From the NCBI RefSeq assembly GCF_000384335.2, contig NZ_KQ031382.1, positions 1,984,001-2,048,000 of the forward strand: a stretch of 64,000 nucleotides of DNA. Reading direction: 5' to 3'. Every line of letters starts with the position of its first letter. The first letter of the stretch is position 1. The translations under genes were made by a program, and so were the position numbers. This document shows positions 34,362 to 41,896 of this stretch, one piece after another. The notes beneath the pieces were generated by a model. It searched no databases. It was not told the origin of the DNA and was given only the letters and a program-made list of their open reading frames with translations. Source of the DNA: Hyphomicrobium sp. 99 (GTDB lineage: Bacteria > Pseudomonadota > Alphaproteobacteria > Rhizobiales > Hyphomicrobiaceae).

Positions 34362-34760
34362 TTATCGTTTGACAGGCTTAACCGGGGCGTCGATGGGCGG
34401 ATCCTCTGCTTTGCGAAGTTTCTGCAGGCGCGACGCGATCGCCGGTGGAAGGCTTTCGAGATTTGACCCAAACAGCGCCTTTAGCTGGGGCCCAACCTGC
34501 CGCTCAAAATGAAACATCCAATCATCGATATCTCGTGTCACTACATTCGCTTTCGCTTTTATATTTCTCTCCTCGTATTTCGCTAACGTGTGCGTCCCAT
34601 CCGCGTTCCCGCGAGGTTTTGGCCTCCCGGAAGGCGTGCCAAGTGCTGATGCGACAGACTGCCTTACGACCTGCGATGCAACGTGACAGCGCATCGCCAA
34701 CTCGTTGCCGCATTTTACGCAAAAAACGTCGTAACGCACAAAACGGGGGTGGTGGGTCAT
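34362..34760 (-). CDS. Hypothetical protein with a possible zinc-ribbon start
   Basis: The frame gives 132 residues from the ATG at 34760. Near the start FCVKCGNELAMRCHVASQ has a CxxC and a further Cys-x-His. The C-terminal part FHFERQVGPQLKALFGSNLE and PPAIASRLQKLRKAED is convincingly protein-like. The start overlaps the opposite-strand ATG at 34759 and has no ribosome site, so translation may begin further in (for example 34694). Family unknown. Confidence 0.45.
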   Translation of the reverse strand: MTHHPRFVRYDVFCVKCGNELAMRCHVASQVVRQSVASALGTPSGRPKPRGNADGTHTLAKYEERNIKAKANVVTRDIDDWMFHFERQVGPQLKALFGSNLESLPPAIASRLQKLRKAEDPPIDAPVKPVKR

Positions 34761-34953
34761 GGGCACAGAGAACGCCGCAGATCGTATCGTCAAAGGGCTG
34801 AATTTGATTCGCGGAGAAGCGTCGCGTCTCGATGCTGCTCGCGCTGAAGGAAAATCGTTCGAAGCCAATTTGGCGCTGAAGACGATCAAGGACGAGTGCT
34901 TCCACTTGCGTCAGTTCCTGCACGAGTTGCGCGAGGCTGGCCGTCTCGATTGA
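34759..34953 (+). CDS. Small helical hypothetical protein
   Basis: The 64 residues are mostly charged and helical (AADRIVKGLNLIRGEASRLD, FHLRQFLHELREAGRLD). Codon use resembles neighbouring genes. The ribosome site is weak. No family is recognised. Confidence 0.5.
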   Translation: MGTENAADRIVKGLNLIRGEASRLDAARAEGKSFEANLALKTIKDECFHLRQFLHELREAGRLD

Positions 34954-34971
34954 TCCGTTGAACGCATCGCT

Positions 34972-34996
34972 GGAACCTCGATTGCTGCTGCCGGTT
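34972..34996 (+). promoter_or_regulatory. Sigma-EcfG-type promoter (GGAAC-N16-GGTT)
   Basis: GGAAC (34972-34976) with GGTT (34993-34996) differs only at the least conserved base. It ends 34 bases before the ATG at 35031, but only four before the ATG at 35001, which argues for the later start. Confidence 0.6.
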
Positions 34997-35030
34997 AACC
35001 ATGGCAGACGAGCAAACGGAGGTGCCCGCG

Positions 35031-35237
35031 ATGCGCAAGAAGGCCGTCAATCAGGTCTATGAAGTTCTGAAAGCCGTCTACGAGCTCGAGAAAGAACTGA
35101 AAGCAGCGCCGGTCTATCTCGATATCGCCCATCCGGATGAGTGCACGAAGCACCTGAAGGAGGCGCGCCATCAGCTTCATAAGGTGCTGGACGAGGTTTA
35201 TGCCTCCGACTTTCGCAACCGCAGGACCGCCGCCTAA
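35031..35237 (+). CDS. Small helical stress-associated protein
   Basis: The protein is 68 residues from the ATG at 35031, chosen for GGAGG eight bases upstream and for promoter position. It is almost entirely amphipathic helix (VNQVYEVLKAVYELEKELKA, KHLKEARHQLHKVLDEVY), like a two-helix hairpin. Function unknown. Confidence 0.65.
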   Translation: MRKKAVNQVYEVLKAVYELEKELKAAPVYLDIAHPDECTKHLKEARHQLHKVLDEVYASDFRNRRTAA

Positions 35238-35308
35238 TTTATGGACAACTGCAAAGCACGCCGAAACTCGCTCCCAATCGAGTGAAAGCACTAGGCCGGT
35301 TGGGGCAT

Positions 35309-35333
35309 CGAACAAAAAACCTCTTCACGCGTT
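35309..35333 (+). promoter_or_regulatory. Near-consensus sigma-EcfG promoter (CGAAC-N16-CGTT)
   Basis: CGAAC (35309-35313) and CGTT (35330-35333) lie 43 bases before the patatin gene. There is one mismatch in the -35 element. Confidence 0.45.
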
Positions 35334-35376
35334 GTGAAATCGCCGTTCTTTGGGTCGCGGCGAGAGGTAACGGGAA

Positions 35377-36330
35377 ATGTCAAAACAGAAATTCGCGCTA
35401 GCCTTGGGCGGTGGAGCTGCTCGAGGCTGGGCGCATATCGGCATTCTTCAGGGTTTGGCGGAAGCGGGGTTAGAGCCCGAGATTGTGGTCGGCACCTCGA
35501 TCGGTGCGATCGTCGGCGGCCATTACGCATCGGGCCGATTGGATGATCTCGCAGGATTCGCACGGGAACTGACCCGCCGCCGCGTCTTCAGCTTTTTGGA
35601 TTTGAGTGTCTCGGGATCCGGTCTGATTGCCGGTCAGCGGCTTTTTGATCGTTTCGACGATCATTTGCGCGGACTGTCCATCGAGCAACTCCCCGTTCGC
35701 TTTGCCGCCATAGCGACCGATCTCGCAACGGGTCATGAAATCTGGCTCCGGCGCGGCTGCGTCACCGAAGCGGTTCGCGCATCGTCCGCCATCCCCGGAA
35801 TCGTGCGCCCTGTGCACCTCAATGGCCGTTGGCTCGTAGATGGCTGCCTCGTCAATCCGGTGCCCGTTTCCGTTTGCCGCGCGCTCGGGGCGCGAATTGT
35901 TGTCGGCGTCAATCTAACGAGTGAATTCGGGCGGGGAGGGATCTGCATCGGCGACGATGAAGATGAGGCCGCCGGTGAGATTGTCGTCGAAGAAGCGCCG
36001 ATCACCCGATGGAACGGTAGCGGCGCGCTCCAGCTGCTTCACAGGCAGATTTTTGGTCAACGTCAGGATGGTGCACCCGGCATTACATCCGTGATCCTCA
36101 ACTCATTCAGTATATTTCACGACCGCATCGCAAGAGCGCGTTTGATGGGCGATCCGCCCGATCTCCTTGTGACGCCGGATCTCGCGGATATCGGTGTTCT
36201 CGATTTTCATCGTGCAGACGAAATGATCGCCAGCGGCAAGGCGGCTATAGAGCCTCATCTGCCTATGATCGAGCGATACCTGAAGGCCCCGCCGCCCGCG
36301 CTCCTCAATACGCGCCTCTTCGCCGGATAA
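35377..36330 (+). CDS. Patatin-like phospholipase
   Basis: This 317-residue protein has the oxyanion motif LGGGAARGWAHIG (10-22), the nucleophile elbow GTSIGA (serine near residue 41) and the catalytic aspartate in LVDGCLVNPVP near residue 155. No signal peptide is seen, so it acts in the cytoplasm or at the inner membrane, hydrolysing acyl esters. The family resembles the RssA/NTE type. It is probably stress-regulated through the upstream promoter. Confidence 0.9.
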   Translation: MSKQKFALALGGGAARGWAHIGILQGLAEAGLEPEIVVGTSIGAIVGGHYASGRLDDLAGFARELTRRRVFSFLDLSVSGSGLIAGQRLFDRFDDHLRGLSIEQLPVRFAAIATDLATGHEIWLRRGCVTEAVRASSAIPGIVRPVHLNGRWLVDGCLVNPVPVSVCRALGARIVVGVNLTSEFGRGGICIGDDEDEAAGEIVVEEAPITRWNGSGALQLLHRQIFGQRQDGAPGITSVILNSFSIFHDRIARARLMGDPPDLLVTPDLADIGVLDFHRADEMIASGKAAIEPHLPMIERYLKAPPPALLNTRLFAG

Positions 36331-36566
36331 CAGGCGATGACAGATCTCGCGCACCCTTGGAGCGTGACCAAAGTGCTTCAAGTTGAGAACGCTCGTGCAA
36401 CGAACGGGTGACCCATTCGCCCTAGTGTTGCCCTGCGGAAAGTTCCCCGTTCCAAACTATGGCACATTGCCACCGCTTCGAAACCGTAGCCCTGAGATAC
36501 GCGTCTACTTGTCGGAACTTGTTGAAGCAATCGCTTGGTCCTCAAAGGGAGAGATTGACGACTCCG

Positions 36567-37094
36567 ATGCTGGTATCCGCGACGATACACGATGCGAGAG
36601 ACTTCGCGATTGCGAAGCACCACGGGCAAGTGCGCAAGCACGATGGTCGCCCTTACATCGTGCATCTCGATGCCGTCGCCGCTGTCCTGGCAGAATATGG
36701 TTACAAGGGAGCCGATATTCTCGCAGCCGCATTTCTTCACGATACTGTCGAGAAGAGTGATACGAGCATCGAAGAGCTCAGTCAGAAATTCGGCGAGTCC
36801 ATTGCGGAACTTGTCTATTGGCTGACGGATTCGGAAAAAGGCACCCGCACATCGCGAGCCATCCAGGCAGCGTGGAGACTTTCACGAGCGCCTTGGAACG
36901 CGAAGCTCATCAAGCTGGCCGACATCATCGATAATGGAATGGCGATCGCGTCCCACGATCCTGCTTTCGGCCCGACGTTTCTCGATGAGAAGCGTCTCTG
37001 CTTGAAGAAGATGGCGGAAGTGGAAACGAGCCGTTTGTTGAGGCTGCCCCTATTCCAGAAGGCGGCGAATGTAACGGAATCCGCCTCGCTTTAG
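36567..37094 (+). CDS. HD-domain phosphohydrolase (RelA/SpoT hydrolase-like)
   Basis: The protein is 175 residues from the ATG at 36567; the 36-residue extension to 36459 is not protein-like. The HD residues are PYIVHLDAVAAVL, AAAFLHDTVE and KLIKLADIIDN. This corresponds to the (p)ppGpp hydrolase-type HD domain without synthetase or ACT domains, like a small alarmone hydrolase. Whether it hydrolyses ppGpp is inference. Confidence 0.8.
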   Translation: MLVSATIHDARDFAIAKHHGQVRKHDGRPYIVHLDAVAAVLAEYGYKGADILAAAFLHDTVEKSDTSIEELSQKFGESIAELVYWLTDSEKGTRTSRAIQAAWRLSRAPWNAKLIKLADIIDNGMAIASHDPAFGPTFLDEKRLCLKKMAEVETSRLLRLPLFQKAANVTESASL

Positions 37095-37211
37095 CGATGC
37101 GCGCGCCTACGTTCGCACCGGTGCATGCAACTTCGCTGCGGCCCTGACGTTTCCGGCATGCCCGTTAGGCGAAGCGCGATTGCGCATCACAGATGATATC
37201 GGAGACCACGA

Positions 37212-37490
37212 ATGAGATCCGCCGCTATGGCCGCTGTCGCCTGTCTTGCTTTGATGAGTTCGGCTGTAATTGCGGATGATGTCAATCGAACGGGTCAACC
37301 GCAGACGGAAGGTTCAAAAAACGCCGGGACCGCATCGCAGCGTGGTGACGCGAATACCATGGGAGGTGCCACCACGGAAAAGACGGAGCCTTCAAAAACG
37401 CCGCAGAATCCGCCAGCCAACGGAACGCAACCGGATACCGGTTCCAAAACCAACGCTGAGCCGGGCTCAGCGAACCAACAGAAAAACTGA
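37212..37490 (+). CDS. Secreted polar low-complexity protein
   Basis: The protein is 92 residues. The signal peptide is cleaved near VIA-DDV (residue 21). The mature chain is rich in T, G, N, P, K and Q and is likely disordered. No family is recognised. Confidence 0.6.
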   Translation: MRSAAMAAVACLALMSSAVIADDVNRTGQPQTEGSKNAGTASQRGDANTMGGATTEKTEPSKTPQNPPANGTQPDTGSKTNAEPGSANQQKN

Positions 37491-37535
37491 TGTTGCGCGC
37501 TGCCAAGCGGCAGACGAATCGCGTTCATGCAGGAG

Positions 37536-37560
37536 GGAACATGTCAACGGCTGGAGCGTA
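37536..37560 (+). promoter_or_regulatory. Near-consensus sigma-EcfG promoter for a candidate sRNA
   Basis: GGAAC (37536-37540), 16 bases and CGTA (37557-37560) have one mismatch at the last -10 base. Transcription would start about base 37568, just before the first hairpin of the candidate sRNA. Confidence 0.5.
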
Positions 37561-37567
37561 ATACTCA

Positions 37568-37650
37568 TAACCACGGCAGCACCTCCCCCCGGTGTGCTCC
37601 TTTCAGCCGTGGCCCAAGCACCCTGGCTCCCCCCGCCAGGGTGCTTTCAT
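37568..37650 (+). ncRNA. Candidate small RNA with C-rich (anti-Shine-Dalgarno) loops
   Basis: Hairpin 1 has an outer stem CCACGGC (37571-37577) with GCCGTGG (37606-37612) and an inner stem AGCAC/GTGCT exposing ACCTCCCCCC. Hairpin 2 is a 12-base perfect stem AAGCACCCTGGC (37616-37627) with GCCAGGGTGCTT (37635-37646), with loop TCCCCCC and then TCATTTT, a Rho-independent-type end. Exposed CCUCC-type loops are known in alphaproteobacterial sRNAs that pair with ribosome sites. No ORF occupies it. The call is inference from structure and promoter. Confidence 0.55.
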
Positions 37651-37882
37651 TTTCGCGCGTCACGACGCGAATGCTGAGCAATGCTGGGTTGGCCGCGCCG
37701 CTTTGAAAGTCGACAAAGCGCACCTTCAGCACGCGAAGAAATCCCGACGAGATGTGACTCCAAATTCCGGAACGAATTTTTTCATTAGGTTCACCACTCG
37801 ACCGTCTATTTGAAAAGCTCGAGGAGGAGTGTGTTAGGCCGCGGCCATAAATTCTCTCAAAACAAATAAGGGAGAGGTTCCG

Positions 37883-38353
37883 ATGATGCTCCGTCACCTG
37901 CCGTTCGCGCTCGCTGTGATCGCGACTTTATGCATGCCTCTTGCTGCCATGAGCCAACCGGGCGGAGGAGGAGGGGGCGGCGGAGGCGGAGGTCCAGCGG
38001 GAGCGGGTCCTCGCGGTGGTGGCGGGGGCGGCCCGGGCGGAGGAGGTGGTCCGGGCGGAGGAGGCGGGGGAGGACCGGGTGGTGGCGCGAGATTCCAAGG
38101 CGGTGGACAGTACGGTGGCCACACTTACCGCGGGAACCGCGGTGGCGGAGAACGCGCGCGGGGCGGAGAACGTGCGCGGGGCGGAGAACGTGGCCGCGGC
38201 GGTGACCATTTTGCAGGCCCGCGCGGCGATCACCGTAGAGGGGGTCATCCGCACGGCCGCAGGTTCTGGCACGGCCAGTGGTACCCCTACGGTATTGGCC
38301 CGTGTTGGCGCTGGTCGAACTACTATGACGAATTCGTTTGGGTCTGCTACTGA
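37883..38353 (+). CDS. Secreted glycine-rich protein
   Basis: The protein is 156 residues. The signal peptide ends near AAM-SQP. Long glycine tracts follow, then imperfect repeats of GGERAR (residues about 91-105) and a conserved-looking C terminus with GQWYPYGIGPCWRWS and WVCY carrying two cysteines. The Gly-rich DNA also opens unreal frames on the other strand. Function unknown; cell-surface localisation is likely. The start may be at the second Met. Confidence 0.7.
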   Translation: MMLRHLPFALAVIATLCMPLAAMSQPGGGGGGGGGGGPAGAGPRGGGGGGPGGGGGPGGGGGGGPGGGARFQGGGQYGGHTYRGNRGGGERARGGERARGGERGRGGDHFAGPRGDHRRGGHPHGRRFWHGQWYPYGIGPCWRWSNYYDEFVWVCY

Positions 38354-38426
38354 GGCGTCGTGCGATCCCGAACCGGCGCTTCGCCGTTCGGGTGTTTCAC
38401 TTGATGTTGAATAAATGGAGTGGCCT

Positions 38427-38570
38427 ATGCCTATGATGTCAGATAACCGTCGCCGGCGCATCCAAGCCCGTCAGCGGAAAGCGGAGAATTTGGAGAAGCG
38501 GGTCGCCAAGGCCGAGAAGCGCGAGCGCAATAGCAGCAGCGCGCCAGCCGCGAAAAAGTCCGGCAGCTAA
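38427..38570 (+). CDS. Small basic protein
   Basis: This 47-residue frame (MPMMSDNRRRRIQARQRKAE...KKSGS) is preceded by GGAG at seven bases. It is mostly Arg/Lys/Glu helix. It ends one base before the convergent gene. Family unknown. Confidence 0.55.
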   Translation: MPMMSDNRRRRIQARQRKAENLEKRVAKAEKRERNSSSAPAAKKSGS

Positions 38571-38571
38571 C

Positions 38572-39000
38572 TCAAGGCTGCCAGATAAGCTGCTCGTTTC
38601 TTTCGAGAATACCGGCCAATCGCGTCACGGCAGTGGCATGTTGATTGAGCCGGTCTTCGAGCGCGATCGTCATGCTGGCCTTCACGGTATCAGGCCATCG
38701 CATCGTTTGCACGGTGTGGAGTTCGATCGAAAGCTCGGTGATGATTTCATTATGCCAATAGATCGCTTCTTCGATCGTATAGGCGTCTAGAGCTTTTTCG
38801 CGGCATATCTCCAGGTAGTCGCTAGCCTTGATTGGGGCGGGATTGTCTTCATCTTTCGACACAGCGCGCGATACCGTCCGCCTTGCGGAGAGCATGTGGC
38901 TAAACAAACGGAAATTGACGCGATCACTGAGCCAGTGAAGCAAAGAACTCGGGCGAGACCTGTCAGCCTTGGGACCTGATTGACCTTCATCAGCCGCCAT
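38572..39000 (-). CDS. Hypothetical protein
   Basis: The protein is 142 residues from the ATG at 39000 (GGGAGCG upstream); the longer frame to 39195 seems less likely, though it would add a hydrophobic start. It is helical, with DYLEICREKALDAYTIEEAI and a coiled C-terminal part. A possible stress promoter with one mismatch (minus strand GGAAC at 39102-39098, GACG-side at 39080-39077) lies upstream. No family is recognised. Confidence 0.55.
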   Translation of the reverse strand: MAADEGQSGPKADRSRPSSLLHWLSDRVNFRLFSHMLSARRTVSRAVSKDEDNPAPIKASDYLEICREKALDAYTIEEAIYWHNEIITELSIELHTVQTMRWPDTVKASMTIALEDRLNQHATAVTRLAGILERNEQLIWQP

Positions 39001-39382
39001 AACGACGCTCCCAGTGGCTTGATGCTTCGCGCAACGGCTTCGAAATGCGGCGCGGCCCATTTCTGAACGAGCTATTGACGCGCGACGATGGGTATTAGTT
39101 CCAGCAGCATCGAAAATTCCCCAGAAAACCGCGAGTTGCACGCAAAGTGCTAGAGCGATGGAAACCATCCGCGGGCTGTCAGGTACTGCAGACATGCCGG
39201 GTGTCTCTCACGCGGGGATCAGAAGGTCCAGAAAGTGCCGTCTTCACAAACACCGCTTAGGCGGACAGGCACTTGGAAGATCTATCGGATCGCCGGCAGA
39301 AAACGCTGGCGCATGGCTCCTAGACGAGGGGTCGTGGAAGGCCTCGGAGCCCGCTTAAACGCGGGAACCGGGGCTTTTTCTT
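39001..39382. other. Intergenic region ending in an orphan plus-strand terminator
   Basis: No supported gene. At 39349-39374 the AGCCCGC/GCGGG and outer AGCC/GGCT pairings precede CTTTTTCTTTT on the plus strand, which looks like a Rho-independent terminator with no known plus-strand gene before it. It might end an unrecognised small RNA. Confidence 0.4.
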
Positions 39383-39703
39383 TTATTCTTCCGGCACGGG
39401 CGCGCCTGGAGAAGCGTCGTCATCTTCATCTTCGCCAAGTCCGCTTTGTCCGGAGCTTGCGCCCTCGCCGCTGATATTGTGTTCGTTTGGCTCCGGGGCA
39501 TTTGCCATTTCATCGACGTCGTCATCCGCGGGCTGCGCCTGCTCGTCATTCGTATACGGAGCTTCGCTGAGATCGAAATCCTCGCCGCGCATCATATCGC
39601 TATCTCCCGACATATTTTCTTGGTCGCCGGGTGCGTTTTGCGCCCACGCTGCCGGCGCGGCAAGCAACATCATGACTGCCGTAGAAACAATCAAAATTCT
39701 CAT
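39383..39703 (-). CDS. Secreted acidic low-complexity protein
   Basis: The protein is 106 residues from the ATG at 39703 (GAGG upstream). The signal peptide ends at AWA-QNA (residue 22). The mature part is rich in D, E, N and S (GEDEDDDASPGAPVPEE at the end). It is divergent from the csbD-like gene. Function unknown. Confidence 0.65.
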   Translation of the reverse strand: MRILIVSTAVMMLLAAPAAWAQNAPGDQENMSGDSDMMRGEDFDLSEAPYTNDEQAQPADDDVDEMANAPEPNEHNISGEGASSGQSGLGEDEDDDASPGAPVPEE

Positions 39704-39823
39704 GAGCAAACCTCGTTTGCGAGGGACGAACGAACACGTGAAGACTACTCCCGGCATAAACGTTCGTTCCGTCTCGCTTTCCCGCCATTTTTGCTCGGCG
39801 CGACTGACCCTTCCTCCTTTTTC

Positions 39824-39848
39824 GGAACTCAACTCTAGCGGCCACGTT
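39824..39848 (+). promoter_or_regulatory. Sigma-EcfG-type promoter (GGAAC-N16-CGTT)
   Basis: GGAAC (39824-39828) and CGTT (39845-39848) are a perfect match, 29 bases before the csbD-like gene. Confidence 0.8.
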
Positions 39849-39877
39849 TGATAACCAGACAATAGAGGAGGATTTCG

Positions 39878-40078
39878 ATGAATTGGGATCGTGTTGAAGG
39901 CAACTGGAAGCAATTCGCAGGTAAGGCAAAGGAGAAGTGGGGCCACTTAACCGATGACGACATCGCTAAGATAAACGGTAAACGCGAGCAGCTCGAAGGC
40001 GTGCTTCAGGAGCGCTACGGCTACGCCAAGGAGCAGGTTAAGAAGGAAGTCGACGCTTGGTCAGATTCGCTCCGATAG
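39878..40078 (+). CDS. CsbD family stress protein
   Basis: This 66-residue protein matches the family start to end: MNWDRVEGNWKQFAGKAKEK and later GVLQERYGYAKEQVKKEVD. A strong GAGGAGG ribosome site is present. CsbD proteins are abundant general-stress proteins of unknown mechanism. A perfect sigma-EcfG promoter and a strong terminator bracket it as a single-gene unit. Confidence 0.93.
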   Translation: MNWDRVEGNWKQFAGKAKEKWGHLTDDDIAKINGKREQLEGVLQERYGYAKEQVKKEVDAWSDSLR

Positions 40079-40100
40079 AGTTACCGGCACTTTGATAAAG

Positions 40101-40128
40101 AAAGGCCCAAAACTTGGGCCTTTCTTTT
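40101..40128 (+). terminator. Rho-independent terminator of csbD
   Basis: AAAGGCCCAA (40101-40110), a three-base loop, TTGGGCCTTT and then CTTTTT. The 10-base stem is perfect. Confidence 0.85.
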
Positions 40129-40189
40129 TGCCTCAACCGATGAGATTGCGTATGAACCATGCACAATCTCATGGTTGGGGAAAGCAGGA

Positions 40190-40555
40190 ATGTCCAAGAC
40201 GTTTTGTGCGGAGATGCTGACGCGCTCCGAATTCGATCGTGCGAACCAGCGGTTGGAAATCACGGTTTGCAATGCTGCGGGAGAGAGCCAAACGATCTCC
40301 ATCGACGCCCGCATCGCCGAAACGCTCTCCTCGATACTCGACGATCATTTTCGGTCGGCCAGCGCTTTTGGCGACCTTACGAAAATTCCTGACCGCTATG
40401 CCGTTGGCCACGGCCGCCACGAACCGGTGGTCATGTTGCGTTTCGAGGATGAGCCGGCCTATGGGTTGACCGCCGATCAAGCCCTTGATCTCGGCGAGGC
40501 GCTGATCGACGAAGTCGACGCGATGACGAAAGTGAAATATCCGGCGCGGCAGTAG
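40190..40555 (+). CDS. Hypothetical protein
   Basis: The protein is 121 residues from the ATG at 40190; a TTG five codons earlier is possible. It is mixed alpha/beta, with LEITVCNAAGESQTISIDAR and YGLTADQALDLGEALIDEVD. No family is recognised. Confidence 0.6.
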   Translation: MSKTFCAEMLTRSEFDRANQRLEITVCNAAGESQTISIDARIAETLSSILDDHFRSASAFGDLTKIPDRYAVGHGRHEPVVMLRFEDEPAYGLTADQALDLGEALIDEVDAMTKVKYPARQ

Positions 40556-40595
40556 CAAAACGCGGGCGAACGAAAGCCCACGATTACGATGCGGC

Positions 40596-40963
40596 CTACG
40601 ACAGCGCTTCCTTGAAGTCGTTGCACAGGAGCGCCATGGCGGATTCGCTTACGGGCTTTGCCAAGAAGCGCGCGCCGGGAGGCAAAGCCGCAATCGTCGG
40701 TAGGCGCTTTCCGGAACTGACGATGATCACCATGTGCTGCCAGTGTTGGCGAACGTATTCGCGAGCGTCAGACCGTCCATATCGCCGGGCATATTGATAT
40801 CCGTGAAGACGACCTTGATGCCAAGCTGGGTCTGGAGAATATGCAACGCGTCATTGGCGCTGTTCGTCAACACGGGATCGTATCCACCGTCTTCAAAATC
40901 GGCGGCAAGGCCCATGCGAATGAGCATTTCGTCTTCTACGATGAGAACTTTCGCAATTGCCAA
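40596..40963 (-). pseudogene. Frameshifted single-domain response regulator
   Basis: Reading from the ATG at 40963 gives AKVLIVEDEMLIRMGLAADF, the acceptor in VVFTDINMPGD and DGLTLAN, then a premature end. If one base is restored near 40757, the other frame continues as YVRQHWQHMVIIVSSGKR, then ARFLAKPVSESAM and a stop at 40596. Together they make a complete receiver of about 122 residues, including the conserved KP lysine. It is either a true single-base deletion or a sequencing error. Confidence 0.8.
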
Positions 40964-41045
40964 GACACCTTCTCGTTTCTCGCGCGAGCAACCGAAGCTC
41001 GCCTCATTGAACTCTGGGCACGGCCACCATTGGCTGCGGCGATAA

Positions 41046-41690
41046 TCAGTGCACCAATTTCTGCGCGGTTTTCAAATCCCTGACAAAATCGGCGAATGCA
41101 TGTTCGCGCTCGTCATGGTCCGGCATGCGAAGCAGCGACGAGGGATGAATGGTGACGAAGCCCGGAAAGTTGCCGAACTGATATTTGCCGCGTGATTTTC
41201 CGATTGCGACGGGCGCACCCGCGAGGGCGGCCGCCGCCGTCGCCCCGAGCGCCACGACGAGACGCGGGTGGACGAAGCCGAGTTCTTTGAGAAGCCACCA
41301 CCGATAGTGTTTTATTTCGCCCATTGTCGGCTTCTGGTGGATGCGCCGCTTGCCGCGCTCCTCATACTTGAAATGCTTGACTGCATTCGTGACGTAGGTG
41401 TCCTCCCGGTCAATGCCGGCCTCTGTCAACGCCTTGTTCAATAGTTGACCAGCCGGCCCGACAAACGGCCGGCCTTGAAGATCTTCCTGGTAACCCGGCT
41501 GCTCGCCGACAAACGCCAGATCGGCGCCGATCGGACCCTCGCCGAGTACGGCCTTCTTTCCCCCGTGAACCATAGGCTTCGCAGCCGCGATAATCTCGTT
41601 CAGCCCACTCAGGCTCTTAGGCTCGTCGGTCTGAAAGAGGTCATTCGGTGTGATCGATGGGGCGGAAGCATCTGTTGTGTTCTTCGGCAT
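41046..41690 (-). CDS. udgX: UdgX-like uracil-DNA glycosylase without cysteines
   Basis: This 214-residue family 4/UdgX-type enzyme has motif 1 GEQPGYQEDLQGRPFVGPAG (62-81), the UdgX-specific loop GKRRIH (113-118; H118 matches the histidine that links covalently to the abasic product in UdgX) and motif 2 HPSSLLR near the C terminus. Remarkably it has no cysteine at all, whereas UdgX and family 4 UDGs bind a [4Fe-4S] cluster through four. The segment that should hold the N-terminal CxxC reads AAAKPMVHGGKKAVLGEG. Confidence 0.85.
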   Translation of the reverse strand: MPKNTTDASAPSITPNDLFQTDEPKSLSGLNEIIAAAKPMVHGGKKAVLGEGPIGADLAFVGEQPGYQEDLQGRPFVGPAGQLLNKALTEAGIDREDTYVTNAVKHFKYEERGKRRIHQKPTMGEIKHYRWWLLKELGFVHPRLVVALGATAAAALAGAPVAIGKSRGKYQFGNFPGFVTIHPSSLLRMPDHDEREHAFADFVRDLKTAQKLVH

Positions 41691-41821
41691 CTATCATCGC
41701 GCGCTCGGCTAAAGCTGGTCCATTGACCGACGCCCGATGACAACTTTTGGTTCCGCTGCGGTGTCTTCTGGTAAGTTATGGAATTTCAAATATCGACGAT
41801 TGTAATTTTATTATCAGAGTT

Positions 41822-41850
41822 GGGCGCCGGAACTTGGGGTTCCGGCGCCC
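41822..41850 (-). terminator. 12-base-pair hairpin after amtB
   Basis: GGGCGCCGGAAC and GTTCCGGCGCCC form a perfect stem with a five-base loop, 47 bases past the amtB stop. The T tract is poor in the minus direction, so its role as a terminator is likely but not certain. Confidence 0.6.
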
Positions 41851-41896
41851 TCGTCTGAGGCAAGTCAGGGAGCACTGCCAACCTCAGTCGTGCCCT

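Noticed and set aside
36514..36538. EcfG promoter before the HD-domain gene
   Set aside because: GGAAC is present but no CGTT or GTT lies 16-17 bases on.
37769..37791. EcfG promoter before the Gly-rich gene
   Set aside because: GGAAC to GGTT spacing is 14 bases, outside the accepted range.
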